DNA of 35,883 nt, from assembly GCA_029279965.1 (NCBI GenBank), contig JAJUHJ010000021.1, positions 1 through 35,883 of the forward strand, in the 5' to 3' direction. Made by a program: the position numbers and the translations under genes. Positions within the stretch are counted from its first letter, which is position 1. Every line of letters begins with the position of its first letter. The notes under the pieces are model-generated. The model had not been told where the DNA came from. It was given only the letters and a program-made list of their open reading frames with translations, and ran no database searches. Source of the stretch: Phyllobacteriaceae bacterium (GTDB taxonomy: Bacteria > Pseudomonadota > Alphaproteobacteria > Rhizobiales > Rhizobiaceae). This document shows, piece by piece, positions 20,996 to 29,934 of the stretch.

Positions 20996-22168
20996 CTAAG
21001 GGTCGTCCTCTCTCAATTCGCGCAGAATTTCTTCCGTGTGTTCGCCAAGGCGCGGCGAGGGTCGCTCATAGGCGAGGGCCGTTTCCGACAGGACGATGGG
21101 AGCGCGCACGGCGGGCAGGATGTTGTCCCGTGCATCTGCGAGCGCAATCCGCATGCCCCGCGCGACCGTCTGTGGGTCGTCGAACATCTCGGCGATGGTG
21201 TTGATCGGGCTTGCCGGCACGCCGGCGGCAGCGAGCTTGTCCAGAAGGTCGTCCCTGGCGACGGCCTTTAGCCTTGGCCCGATTTCCACCCGCAAACGGT
21301 CGCGGTTGGCAACACGCGCCGCATTGGTGGCAAAGTCGGGCTCTTCCGCCAGCAGTCCACATCCCAGCACCGCGCAGAGCCGGGCGAACTGCCCGTCGTT
21401 GCCAACGGCAAGGATGACATGGCCGTCTTTCACCTCGAAAACCTCATAGGGCGCGATGTTGGGATGGGCATTGCCCATGCGCGTCGGCGGTTTGCCGGAA
21501 ATGAGATGGTTCAGGTTCTGGTTTGCCAGCACGGCGATCTGGCTGTCGAACAGCGCCATATCGACAAATTGGCCCTGCCCGGTGCTTTCAGCATGGCGCA
21601 AGGCAGCCTGGATGGCGATGACGGAATAAAGGCCGGTGAAAATGTCGCTGACTGCGACACCCACCTTCTGCGGCTCACCATCCTGCGACCCGGTGATCGA
21701 CATGAGGCCGGACATGCCCTGGATGATGAAATCGTAGCCGGCGCGGGAAGCATAGGGACCGTCCTGACCGAAGCCGGTGATCGAACAGTAGACGAGACGC
21801 GGATTGACCGCCCTCAGGCTGTCGTAGTCGAGACCGTATTTTTTCAGGCTCCCGACCTTGAAATTCTCGATCAGCACATCGGCCGAGGCGATAAGCTTCA
21901 GCAGAACATCGCGATCGGCTTTTTGGGCGAAGTCGAGAACGATCGAGCGCTTTCCGCGGTTCGTGGCGTGGTAATAGGCGGCGGAAAGATCTTCGCCATC
22001 GCCACCCGTGACGAAAGGCGGCCCCCACCGGCGCGTGTCATCGCCCTTCGGATGCTCCACCTTGATGACGTCGGCGCCAAGATCGGCAAGAAGCTGCCCG
22101 GCCCAGGGCCCGGCGAGAATGCGCGCAAGCTCGACAACGCGGATACCCTTGAGCGGCGGTGCGGCCAT
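20996..22168 (-). CDS. CaiB/BaiF family (class III) CoA transferase
   Basis: PLKGIRVVELARILAGPWAGQLLADLGADVIKVEHPKGDDTR...NRGKRSIVLDF...IENFKVGSLKKYGLDYDSLRAVNPRLVYCSITGFGQDGPYA. Confidence 0.92.
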   Translation of the reverse strand: MAAPPLKGIRVVELARILAGPWAGQLLADLGADVIKVEHPKGDDTRRWGPPFVTGGDGEDLSAAYYHATNRGKRSIVLDFAQKADRDVLLKLIASADVLIENFKVGSLKKYGLDYDSLRAVNPRLVYCSITGFGQDGPYASRAGYDFIIQGMSGLMSITGSQDGEPQKVGVAVSDIFTGLYSVIAIQAALRHAESTGQGQFVDMALFDSQIAVLANQNLNHLISGKPPTRMGNAHPNIAPYEVFEVKDGHVILAVGNDGQFARLCAVLGCGLLAEEPDFATNAARVANRDRLRVEIGPRLKAVARDDLLDKLAAAGVPASPINTIAEMFDDPQTVARGMRIALADARDNILPAVRAPIVLSETALAYERPSPRLGEHTEEILRELREDDP

Positions 22169-22347
22169 CGCGGATCGGCTCCAACCGGGTAAAGCGGGGC
22201 CCAATTCTCTCCGTGAGTCCCTGAAACATCATGCCCCTACCGTTGTTTGATCGTGAAGACAACCAGGGCCGGAGGTGCGGAACTGCATCGGCTAAAGGTC
22301 ATGGGCATATCTGTCGAAATTCTCGATGCGAGTGTTTTGGACATTCG

Positions 22348-23289
22348 TCAAAGTGCCTGTGCAGCCCAGCGGGCGAATTCCTTCATGATGAGTGAGCGGT
22401 TCAGCTCGTTGAGAGATTCGTGCCGGTTTTCCGGATAGAGCCTTGTTTCGAGATTCAAAAAGCCGTTTTGGCGCAGCCGGCTTTCGAGCCGCTCGATCGT
22501 TTTTCCGCCGCCGGTGACCGGGTCGCTTCCGCCGCCGAGAAGATGGATCGGCATCGTTCGGGGGATCGGCTTTGCCGCCCCTCTATCTAGAAGCATCATG
22601 TTGAAATCGAAGACTGCGCGCCAAAGGCCCACGGTCGGCTCCCAGCCGCAGAGTGGATCGGCGATGTAGTTTTCCACCTGCTCCCGGTCGCGGGTCAGCC
22701 AGTCGAAGGGAGTTCGTGCGTCCGGATTGGCTCGCGCCCAGGCCTGGAACGTAAAGCGAGGCAGGACCCGCGAGGGCACGTCTGAGCCAAGGCGGAACCG
22801 TTCCCACGCGAGGACGGCTTTTGCCGCCCGTGCCTCAAGACGGCTTGCAAGCGGCATGTCCCAGAGCGCCGCGGCTCGGACGTGTTGTGGATGACGGGCG
22901 AGGAAGGCAAACGCGATCATGGCGCCCAGCGAATGACCGAAAAGGATGACGGGCAGGGCGGGGTGCATTTGCGCTATCTGCTCATGAACCGCCAGCACGT
23001 CGGCAAGAACGTTTTCGCATGCCGGTTCCGGCCCGAAAGAGCCAAGCGACGTGGCGGTTGCGCGCGTATGGCCATGACCTCGATGGTCATGGGCGTAGAC
23101 GTGGAAGCCTTCCTTTGCGAGAAAACTGGCGAAGGGGCCATAGCGGGCCGCGTGTTCGGCCAGGCCGTGATTGATGTGCACGACGCCGCGTGGTCTGCCG
23201 TCCGCCTTCCAGATATAAAGACTCAGAGCGGCACCGGTCGGCGTGTCGAGCGTCATAGCCAGGTCGCAGGTGGTCTTGCCGAAGTGCAT
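22348..23289 (-). CDS. Alpha/beta hydrolase (monoacylglycerol lipase/lysophospholipase-like)
   Basis: [38 protein letters not shown]...[12 protein letters not shown] nucleophile elbow. Confidence 0.87.
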   Translation of the reverse strand: MHFGKTTCDLAMTLDTPTGAALSLYIWKADGRPRGVVHINHGLAEHAARYGPFASFLAKEGFHVYAHDHRGHGHTRATATSLGSFGPEPACENVLADVLAVHEQIAQMHPALPVILFGHSLGAMIAFAFLARHPQHVRAAALWDMPLASRLEARAAKAVLAWERFRLGSDVPSRVLPRFTFQAWARANPDARTPFDWLTRDREQVENYIADPLCGWEPTVGLWRAVFDFNMMLLDRGAAKPIPRTMPIHLLGGGSDPVTGGGKTIERLESRLRQNGFLNLETRLYPENRHESLNELNRSLIMKEFARWAAQAL

Positions 23290-23463
23290 TGCTCCCCAGG
23301 CTCCTTTCGCCTACATACGCGGCAAACGTGCGAACAGGGATCAGCCAGTAGAGAGCGGCGCGAATTCCGGGGCTGGCGAGCTATTGATACTCTCCGGTCG
23401 CCAAGCTCTATAGGCTATTTCCTGTCCGCCTTCACTCGAATTTCACGGAGCACAGCCGCCATC

Positions 23464-25113
23464 ATGGCACGCCAATTCATCTACCACATGGCCGGCCTCA
23501 ACAAGGCCTATGGCGCCAAGAAGGTTCTCGACAACGTCAATCTCTCCTTCTACCCCGATGCCAAGATCGGCATTCTGGGGCCGAACGGCGCGGGTAAATC
23601 CACGGTTCTCCGCGTCATGGCGGGGCTGGACAAGGAATTCACGGGGGAGGCGTGGCTGGCTGAAGGCGCCACCTCCGGCTATCTGCCGCAGGAACCGCAG
23701 CTCGATCCCGCGCTCGACGTCATGGGCAACGTGATGGAAGGGGTGGCCGACAAGAAAGCCATCCTCGACCGTTACAACGAATTGATGATGAACTACTCGG
23801 ACGAGACGGCCGAGGAGGCATCGGCGCTGCAGGACAAGATCGACAGCCAGAATCTGTGGGACCTTGATTCCCAGGTGGAAATGGCGATGGAAGCGCTGCG
23901 CTGCCCGGCGGGCGATGCCGACGTCACCAAACTTTCAGGCGGTGAAAAGCGTCGCGTCGCGCTCTGCCAGCTATTGCTGCGCCAGCCGGACCTTCTGCTG
24001 CTTGACGAGCCCACCAACCATCTCGACGCCGAGACGACCGCATGGCTGGAAAAGCATTTGCGTGAGTATCCGGGAGCCGTGCTGATCGTCACCCACGACC
24101 GCTATTTCCTCGATAACGTCACGGGCTGGATACTGGAGCTCGACCGCGGGCGCGGCATTCCTTACGAGGGCAATTACACGGCGTATCTGGAAGCAAAAGC
24201 CAAGCGCCTGGCGCAGGAAGGGCGCGAGGAAGCTGCACGCCAGAGGGCGCTCTTGCGCGAGCGCGAATGGATCGCGGCGAGCCCGAAGGCGCGCCAGGCC
24301 AAATCCAAGGCGCGTATTCGCGCTTATGACGAACTGGTGCAGGCGGCAAGCGAGCGCCGCCCCGGCGATGCGCAGATCATCATTCCCTCCGGAGAGCGAC
24401 TTGGCAATGTTGTGATCGAGGCGGAGGGGCTCACCAAGGGTTACGGCGACCGGCTGTTGATCGACGATTTGTCCTTCAAGCTGCCACCGGGCGGCATTGT
24501 CGGCGTCATCGGCCCGAACGGCGCCGGCAAGACGACGCTCTTCCGCATGATCACCGGTCAGGAGCAGCCTGACTCCGGCTCGATCCGCATCGGCGATACG
24601 GTAAAGCTCGGCTATGTTGATCAAAGCCGTGACACGCTCGACGCGGAAAGGACGGTCTGGGAAGAGATTTCCGGTGGCAATGACCTCATCAAGCTCGGCA
24701 AGCACGAGATAAATTCCAGGGCTTACTGCTCCGCCTTCAACTTCAAGGGCGGCGATCAGCAGCAGAAGGTCGGCACGCTTTCAGGCGGGCAGCGCAACCG
24801 CGTTCACATGGCCAAGCTCCTGAAGGAGGGCGGCAACGTTATCCTGCTGGACGAGCCGACGAACGATCTTGACACAGAGACGCTATCGGCCCTTGAGGAC
24901 GCGCTGGAAAATTTTGCCGGCTGTGCGGTGATCATCAGCCACGACCGGATGTTCCTTGACCGGCTTGCCACCCATATTCTTGCCTTTGAAGGCGACAGCC
25001 ATGTTGAATGGTTCGAGGGCAACTTTGAAGAGTATGAGGAAGACAAGGTGCGCCGCCTGGGGCCGGACAGCATCAACCCCAAGCGGGTTACATACAAGCG
25101 TCTGACGCGATAA
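23464..25113 (+). CDS. ettA: Energy-dependent translational throttle protein EttA (ABC-F)
   Basis: Starts [47 protein letters not shown]; two ABC-F cassettes ([31 protein letters not shown]); 549 aa. Confidence 0.95.
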   Translation: MARQFIYHMAGLNKAYGAKKVLDNVNLSFYPDAKIGILGPNGAGKSTVLRVMAGLDKEFTGEAWLAEGATSGYLPQEPQLDPALDVMGNVMEGVADKKAILDRYNELMMNYSDETAEEASALQDKIDSQNLWDLDSQVEMAMEALRCPAGDADVTKLSGGEKRRVALCQLLLRQPDLLLLDEPTNHLDAETTAWLEKHLREYPGAVLIVTHDRYFLDNVTGWILELDRGRGIPYEGNYTAYLEAKAKRLAQEGREEAARQRALLREREWIAASPKARQAKSKARIRAYDELVQAASERRPGDAQIIIPSGERLGNVVIEAEGLTKGYGDRLLIDDLSFKLPPGGIVGVIGPNGAGKTTLFRMITGQEQPDSGSIRIGDTVKLGYVDQSRDTLDAERTVWEEISGGNDLIKLGKHEINSRAYCSAFNFKGGDQQQKVGTLSGGQRNRVHMAKLLKEGGNVILLDEPTNDLDTETLSALEDALENFAGCAVIISHDRMFLDRLATHILAFEGDSHVEWFEGNFEEYEEDKVRRLGPDSINPKRVTYKRLTR

Positions 25114-25128
25114 GACGCTTGGTAAAGT

Positions 25129-25252
25129 GCGTGCGCTACAGCATCGGCACGAAAATCTGAATCGATTTTCGGAAAGCATGATGCGTAGATTCAATTAGAT
25201 AGCGTGTTCTTGTGCGTCCAAAAGGACACACGGCGCGCTAGAGTTATGGCTG
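25129..25252 (+). repeat. Rhizobiales-type intergenic palindromic repeat, copy 2
   Basis: Hairpin CGAAAATC-TGAATC-GATTTTCG (25150-25171), then imperfect hairpin GTGCGTCC-AAAA-GGACACAC inside agcg...cgct (25201-25250); same family as copy 1. Confidence 0.65.
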
Positions 25253-25265
25253 GCATGACGCAACA

Positions 25266-25293
25266 GGCAGGGAAGGTCGTGGCCTTCCCTGCC
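25266..25293. terminator. Strong hairpin downstream of ettA/upstream of the response regulator
   Basis: Perfect 11-bp stem GGCAGGGAAGG-tcgtgg-CCTTCCCTGCC followed by gtcattt. Confidence 0.5.
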
Positions 25294-25320
25294 GTCATTT
25301 ATCTGTGAGAATGTGGTTTG

Positions 25321-25695
25321 ATGTCTCCGTCTGAAAAATTCACCGGCCTTCGCATCCTTGTGGTCGAGGATGAAGCGCTCGTGGCAATGAACCTTGAGAT
25401 GATCCTGGAGGATCTGGGCTGCGTGGTCGTCGGTCCGGCCATGCGCTTCGACCAAGCCGAGCAGATGATGCATTCCGAAGGGCGGCTGGATGTCGCGATC
25501 CTTGACGTCAACCTCGGAGGGCAGCCGGTCTATCCGCTGGCCAACCATCTGAAGGAGACAGGCATCCCGATCATTTTCGCCACGGGTTATGACGTCTCCG
25601 GAATTCCGGAAGAATGGCATGGCTGGCCGACATTGAAGAAGCCGTATAGCAATGAGGACGTCGAACGTGAGATGGCGCGCGCGCTCGGCGTTTAG
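25321..25695 (+). CDS. Single-domain response regulator (receiver only)
   Basis: ILVVEDEALVAMNLEMILEDLGC...VAILDVNLGGQPVYPLANHL...IPIIFATGYD...LKKPYSNEDV: receiver Asp, Thr/Ser and Lys positions present. Confidence 0.88.
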   Translation: MSPSEKFTGLRILVVEDEALVAMNLEMILEDLGCVVVGPAMRFDQAEQMMHSEGRLDVAILDVNLGGQPVYPLANHLKETGIPIIFATGYDVSGIPEEWHGWPTLKKPYSNEDVEREMARALGV

Positions 25696-25716
25696 CTGTG
25701 TCGCCCGGAGCGGGGG

Positions 25717-27033
25717 TCAGATTAACCGTTCAAGCTCGTTCCAGGAATTCACGCTGGCGGAAAATGCCCCGTTCTCAAGGTTCTTCTGGTTCTCAACCAA
25801 CAGCGACGAAAGGTTGCTCTTGCTGATGGAGTTCAGTTGCTCCCGGATAAAGTCCTGCGTTTCCTTGCTGAATTCCGTGCTCGGGCTTTCGAGATCCAGA
25901 ATTGCCAAGGAAGGGAGTAACGAGGTTTCAAGGTAGTTTGGCGTGGAATGATCTTCCACGTGCCGCTGCTCGCCGGGAGTGAGTTTTTCCTTGGACAGAA
26001 GATGCTCATGCAGCTTGTCGGAAAGTGAGATGACCTGCAGCAGCGCGATCTTGTCCAGAATCGAAGCGGCAAATTCCTCAAGCGTTGCAGGCTTGGCGAG
26101 GGGCTTGGATTGAAGGGATGGGTCCTTTTCAAAGGCCAATGAGGCATCCTTTATCCCCTTTGCGGTGTGGGCAAGCGTCAAGGTCGTGCCGGTATGGCGG
26201 CTGAGGTCGCTGACGCTGTGTGGCAATTCAATGGGAAAGTGTCGGACATCTCCCTTTTTAAACAGGGTCTGGCGTGACACCCGCATGCCCACCTCGAACG
26301 GCTCTTGCCTGGTGAACGCCCTTGCAGTTCCGTCCTGGCTCGGTTTGTTTCTGTATTTATAGAATTTCTCGTCGGCACTCGCTTCGTCCGCGCCGATCTC
26401 AGTGTAATTCTTATTGTTGTAGCCGCCTGAAAGGATTTTCGAGCCGAGTGTCCACCGGTGGTAGTGGGGCATCTCTTCATCGCCTTGGGACTTCTCCCCT
26501 GGTGCGAATTTATGCAAGCGCAGAGCCCAGCCTTGCTCCTTGTTCTGCATGAGATAGAGCTTGTCGAAGAGCGGGGATATCGCGGATTTCTTCGCGGCGG
26601 TTGCGGTCTTGGCCGGGCTGACGGCAATGTGCCGCAATATCGCGCATAGATCCTCCAGAGACACGTCCTCGATATCTCCGGTTACTCCCGGCTTGCCATT
26701 GTGGCCGACCTCGTCGCGCTGGTTGAAGGCGTTGTATCGCTCCGTGATGGCAGCGTGGACGCGGTCATATGTCTTTTTGTCTTCTATGATGAGCCGCGCA
26801 ACATCCCGGAATTGTCCGTGAGCTGACCTGTTGCGGTTTTGTCGTGGTGTGCCGGCAAGCTTTGCGCCCTCGGCATATGCGTCTTCGGCACCGATCGGTC
26901 CGGGAGACCGCGCGGCGTATTCCTCCCGCGACATCCGACTTGAGGATGCCTGCGATCGGGGTTGAACAATGGGTGGTGACGTTGGCGTCCGCGTCGCCGC
27001 CGGCGCCTGGATCGGTGAGATGTCTGAGCCCAT
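25717..27033 (-). CDS. 438-aa protein of unknown function: Pro/Ser/Thr-rich N terminus, cupin-like core, helical C terminus
   Basis: Long ORF with no competing coding call; SD CAGGAG 9 nt before ATG; core LRLHKFAPGEKSQGDEEMPHYHRWTLGSKILSGGYNNKNYTEI ... FPIELPHSVSDLSRHTGTTLTLAHTAKGIKDAS resembles cupin motifs 1 and 2. Confidence 0.75.
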   Translation of the reverse strand: MGSDISPIQAPAATRTPTSPPIVQPRSQASSSRMSREEYAARSPGPIGAEDAYAEGAKLAGTPRQNRNRSAHGQFRDVARLIIEDKKTYDRVHAAITERYNAFNQRDEVGHNGKPGVTGDIEDVSLEDLCAILRHIAVSPAKTATAAKKSAISPLFDKLYLMQNKEQGWALRLHKFAPGEKSQGDEEMPHYHRWTLGSKILSGGYNNKNYTEIGADEASADEKFYKYRNKPSQDGTARAFTRQEPFEVGMRVSRQTLFKKGDVRHFPIELPHSVSDLSRHTGTTLTLAHTAKGIKDASLAFEKDPSLQSKPLAKPATLEEFAASILDKIALLQVISLSDKLHEHLLSKEKLTPGEQRHVEDHSTPNYLETSLLPSLAILDLESPSTEFSKETQDFIREQLNSISKSNLSSLLVENQKNLENGAFSASVNSWNELERLI

Positions 27034-27042
27034 GTTGAATAA

Positions 27043-27060
27043 CTCCTGAATGTACAGGAG
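27043..27060 (-). promoter_or_regulatory. RBS-sequestering hairpin upstream of the 438-aa protein
   Basis: Minus strand CTCCTG-TACATT-CAGGAG-ttattcaac-ATG: the SD is one arm of a perfect 6-bp stem. Confidence 0.45.
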
Positions 27061-27181
27061 ATAAGGACTGCGCGATGGGGGCCGTATAGGAAAATAGAAT
27101 TAACGGATGCAGGGTGATTGTTCTGGACCCGCTGCTTTCCGACTATCTGGACACCGGGTCGCCGTGAACCGGTGCGCCTGG

Positions 27182-27520
27182 TCAGATCCCGTCCACGTCC
27201 TCTTCCGGTTCGAGCAACCTGGTTGCGCGCCAGCCCGTCAACACCTCGTTGATCCGGTCAACCACAAAGAAGCGCGCGGAATCGCGGTCGTATCCCTCGG
27301 ACAGAAGGTCGTCATATTCGGTATGCTCATGACGCACATGGGCTACTGTGGCGAGCCACACGGAAACTGAAGGAGGCAGGCCGCGCAGCTTACGATCATT
27401 TGCGAGCGCGCGGATCTTCTCGATATCGGCAAAGGGCGCCTGTGGAAGGAGCGTCGTCAATGCCTTGTCCACGGAACGCCGGCGCGCCGTCGATACTTTT
27501 TTCACGATGTCACCTTGCAT
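27182..27520 (-). CDS. DUF2293 domain protein
   Basis: LLPQAPFADIEKIRALANDRKLRGLPPSVSVWLATVAHVRHEHTEYDDLLSEGYDRDSARFFVVDRINEVLTGW; start MQGDIVKKV at 27520. Confidence 0.8.
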   Translation of the reverse strand: MQGDIVKKVSTARRRSVDKALTTLLPQAPFADIEKIRALANDRKLRGLPPSVSVWLATVAHVRHEHTEYDDLLSEGYDRDSARFFVVDRINEVLTGWRATRLLEPEEDVDGI

Positions 27521-27556
27521 CTTACGGTTGGGTGCCTTGCCAAAGGATCCCAGGTC

Positions 27557-27576
27557 ATATAAACATATCTTTATAT
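27557..27576. promoter_or_regulatory. Candidate operator ATATAAA-catatc-TTTATAT
   Basis: Perfect 7-bp inverted repeat in the divergent gap between DUF2293 and the ArsR-methyltransferase gene. Confidence 0.55.
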
Positions 27577-27593
27577 CTTTTCTGGAGAAGTTC

Positions 27594-28610
27594 ATGCTGA
27601 CACGCTCCGGCGCGAAAATCGGGCTCGATGTCATGGTCGACATCCTGAAGGCGGCGGCCGAGCCGAGCAGATTGCGCATTCTTTTTCTCCTGTCCCGGAC
27701 AGATCTTACCGTCTCCGATCTCACCGAAATTCTCAACCAGTCGCAGCCGCGCGTTTCACGGCATTTGAAGCTGCTTCTGGATGCCGGTCTTATCGACCGT
27801 TATCAGGAAGGGTCCTGGGCCTATTTCTGCGTTTCCGATTCCAATGCGCAGCGGGAATTCGTCGATGGCGCCGTCGCCCGCATTGACCATGCCGACCCGG
27901 TAACGGACCGCGATCTGGAACGGCTGGAGGCGATCAAGCGTCGGCGGCAGGAGAGGGCGGCCGCGTATTTTCGCAAGAATGCAGCGAGCTGGGATCAGAT
28001 ACGCTCCCTCCATGTGCCTGACGCTGCCATCGAGGCGGAACTGAAGCGGGCGATAGGAGAAAAACCCTTTCAGTCCATGGTGGATCTGGGGACCGGGACC
28101 GGCCGCCTGCTCGAACTCTTTTCACGCCTTTATCGGCGAGGCGTTGGCGTCGACCTTTCCCGCGAGATGCTGGCGGTTGCCCGTGCCAATCTCGAGCGTG
28201 CCGGTGTGAGCAACGCACAGGTGCGTCTTGGCGACGTTTATGCGCCACCAGTGGAAAGAGATGCGCATGACCTCGTGACCATTCACCAGGTGCTCCATTA
28301 TCTGGAGGATCCGGCGGCGGCAATCCGCGAGGCGGCGCGGCTTTTACGGCCCGGCGGGCGCTTGGTGATCGTCGATTTCGCGCCGCACGCGCATGAATTT
28401 CTGCGCGAGGAACATGCCCATTTGCGGCTCGGTTTTTCGGACCGGCAGATCACCGAATGGCTGGGCGAGGCCTGGCTCGCCCTTGAGGAAAAACACGCCT
28501 TCGCGCCCGAAGGCGAGGCTGCGGAAGGCCTGACGGTGAAACTGTGGCTGGCGCGGGACCGGCGCAAGGCTCCGGTTGCGAACGAGTTCACTCACAAGGA
28601 GATCGCCTGA
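27594..28610 (+). CDS. ArsR-family regulator fused to a SAM-dependent methyltransferase domain
   Basis: N-terminal wHTH AAAEPSRLRILFLLSRTDLTVSDLTEILNQSQPRVSRHLKLLLDAGLI; C-terminal VDLGTGTGRLLELFSRLYRRGVGVDLSREMLAVARANLERAGV (class I MTase motif I); SD ggag upstream of ATG. Confidence 0.9.
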   Translation: MLTRSGAKIGLDVMVDILKAAAEPSRLRILFLLSRTDLTVSDLTEILNQSQPRVSRHLKLLLDAGLIDRYQEGSWAYFCVSDSNAQREFVDGAVARIDHADPVTDRDLERLEAIKRRRQERAAAYFRKNAASWDQIRSLHVPDAAIEAELKRAIGEKPFQSMVDLGTGTGRLLELFSRLYRRGVGVDLSREMLAVARANLERAGVSNAQVRLGDVYAPPVERDAHDLVTIHQVLHYLEDPAAAIREAARLLRPGGRLVIVDFAPHAHEFLREEHAHLRLGFSDRQITEWLGEAWLALEEKHAFAPEGEAAEGLTVKLWLARDRRKAPVANEFTHKEIA

Positions 28611-29515
28611 TGCGGTACCAATTCACCCGACGACACGAAGCGGGGCAGAAACTTCGCGTCTCCTTCGAGTTCTTCCCGCCCAACAATGATGGAATGGCCG
28701 AACGGCTGTCGCACACGATCGCACGGCTGGCGCCGCTCAACCCTTCCTTCGTATCGGTGACCTATGGGGCTGGCGGCTCCACCCGTGAGCGTACCGCCAC
28801 CACACTGCGCCAGATAATGCGGGAAACGGCGATGGCGCCCGCTGCTCATCTGACCTGTGTCGATGCCGACCGGGAGACCGTGGACGGCGTTGTGGAGGAG
28901 TTCGCCGCCATGGGCATCAGGCGCTTCGTGGCGCTCAGGGGCGATCCGGCGGAAGGTGTGGGGGCAGCCTACCGTCCGCATCCGCGCGGCTACACGAACA
29001 GCGCGGAGCTTGTCGGCGCGCTTGCACGGCGTGGAGATTTTGACATTTCCGTCGCTGCTTATCCGGAAAAGCATCCCGAAAGCTTCGATTTTGCCACCGA
29101 CATCGAAATGCTGAAGCGGAAGGTAGACAATGGTGCAACGCGCGCCATCACCCAATTCTTCTTCGATAACGACGTCTATGAGCGCTATGTGGAGCGCGTG
29201 CGCCGCGCCGGGATCTATATTCCCATTGTGCCCGGCATCCTGCCCGTTCACAATTTCACGCAGATGGTGCGTTTCGCCGGCCGCTGCGGAACGCACGTGC
29301 CAGACTGGCTTGCCAAGCGATTTCAGGGGCTGGACAACGATCCGGCGACGCATCAGCTCGTGGCGGTGGCCGTGGCGGCCGAGCAGGTGCTGGACCTGGT
29401 GGAGCGTGGCGTCGAAGATTTTCACTTCTATACGATGAACCGGGCCGAACTCGCCTTTGCCATCTGCCACATGATCGGGGTTCGCGCCGCTGACGGCGTA
29501 AGGGCGGCGGCCTGA
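28610..29515 (+). CDS. metF: 5,10-methylenetetrahydrofolate reductase
   Basis: RVSFEFFPPNN...PSFVSVTYGAGGSTRERT...HLTCVD...RRFVALRGDP...ITQFFFDNDVYERYVERVR...PIVPGILPV; start overlaps upstream stop (TGATG). Confidence 0.94.
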   Translation: MRYQFTRRHEAGQKLRVSFEFFPPNNDGMAERLSHTIARLAPLNPSFVSVTYGAGGSTRERTATTLRQIMRETAMAPAAHLTCVDADRETVDGVVEEFAAMGIRRFVALRGDPAEGVGAAYRPHPRGYTNSAELVGALARRGDFDISVAAYPEKHPESFDFATDIEMLKRKVDNGATRAITQFFFDNDVYERYVERVRRAGIYIPIVPGILPVHNFTQMVRFAGRCGTHVPDWLAKRFQGLDNDPATHQLVAVAVAAEQVLDLVERGVEDFHFYTMNRAELAFAICHMIGVRAADGVRAAA

Positions 29516-29552
29516 TTCCGCCAACTCGAGTGATTCTCTTGCAAACATGAAA

Positions 29553-29577
29553 AAGGCCGGGAAATCCACCCGGCCTT
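29553..29577. terminator. Bidirectional intrinsic terminator between metF and the downstream minus-strand small ORF
   Basis: AAGGCCGGG-aaatcca-CCCGGCCTT, 9-bp stem, flanked by A-run on the left and cttcattt on the right. Confidence 0.75.
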
Positions 29578-29601
29578 CTTCATTTGTTCCTTTGTACCTG
29601 C

Positions 29602-29688
29602 TTACGGTAGGACCCCCATGATGGCGGCTCCGATGAACCCGAATGCCGCACAGATTACGAGCACATTGAGTGGTCGTATCAGTCCCAT
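29602..29688 (-). CDS. 28-aa single-TM small protein (below the ORF-track cutoff)
   Basis: MGLIRPLNVLVICAAFGFIGAAIMGVLP-stop; SD AAAGGAGG 8 nt upstream; promoter-like TTGGCA-N16-TAGAAT upstream; terminator downstream. Confidence 0.7.
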   Translation of the reverse strand: MGLIRPLNVLVICAAFGFIGAAIMGVLP

Positions 29689-29720
29689 TAGCGATGCCTC
29701 CTTTTGCAGATCGCGAGCGG

Positions 29721-29748
29721 ATTCTACGAAACGTCGGCGCAATGCCAA
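29721..29748 (-). promoter_or_regulatory. Sigma70-like promoter for the 28-aa small ORF
   Basis: Minus strand TTGGCA (29748-29743), 16-nt spacer, TAGAAT (29726-29721). Confidence 0.55.
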
Positions 29749-29934
29749 GAATTTTGTATGCTGCATCGCAGCAATAATGTGGAATTCCGTTCCCGGCTAC
29801 GGTTCTTGGTCTTTGATTTTCCTACGCAAACCGGGAAGATTCACATTGTGTTAAAAAAGTGAAGCTGGAGACAGGACGCAGAACAAGGCCGGGGAAATTG
29901 TTTCTTTCTGTCCTGTCGCTTGCTCCTCTGTCGC

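Noticed and set aside
22348-23289. Alpha/beta hydrolase as the missing pcaD
   Set aside because: Sequence resembles monoacylglycerol lipase/lysophospholipase rather than enol-lactone hydrolase, and it is about 5 kb from the pca operon.
25246-25308. 20-codon ORF MAGMTQQAGKVVAFPAVIYL before the response regulator
   Set aside because: No good SD and it is mostly made of the terminator-like hairpin.
27128-27152. Possible type III secretion tts-box-like string CAGATAGTCGGAAAGC upstream of the cupin-like gene
   Set aside because: Matches the remembered tts core (GTCAGnTTnTCGAAAGC) only with an extra base and several mismatches; no T3SS genes in the window.
29870-29917. Inverted repeat GACAGGAC...GTCCTGTC beyond the mltB stop
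   Set aside because: 32-nt loop makes it a weak hairpin; could assist mltB termination (T-run beyond) but not convincing.
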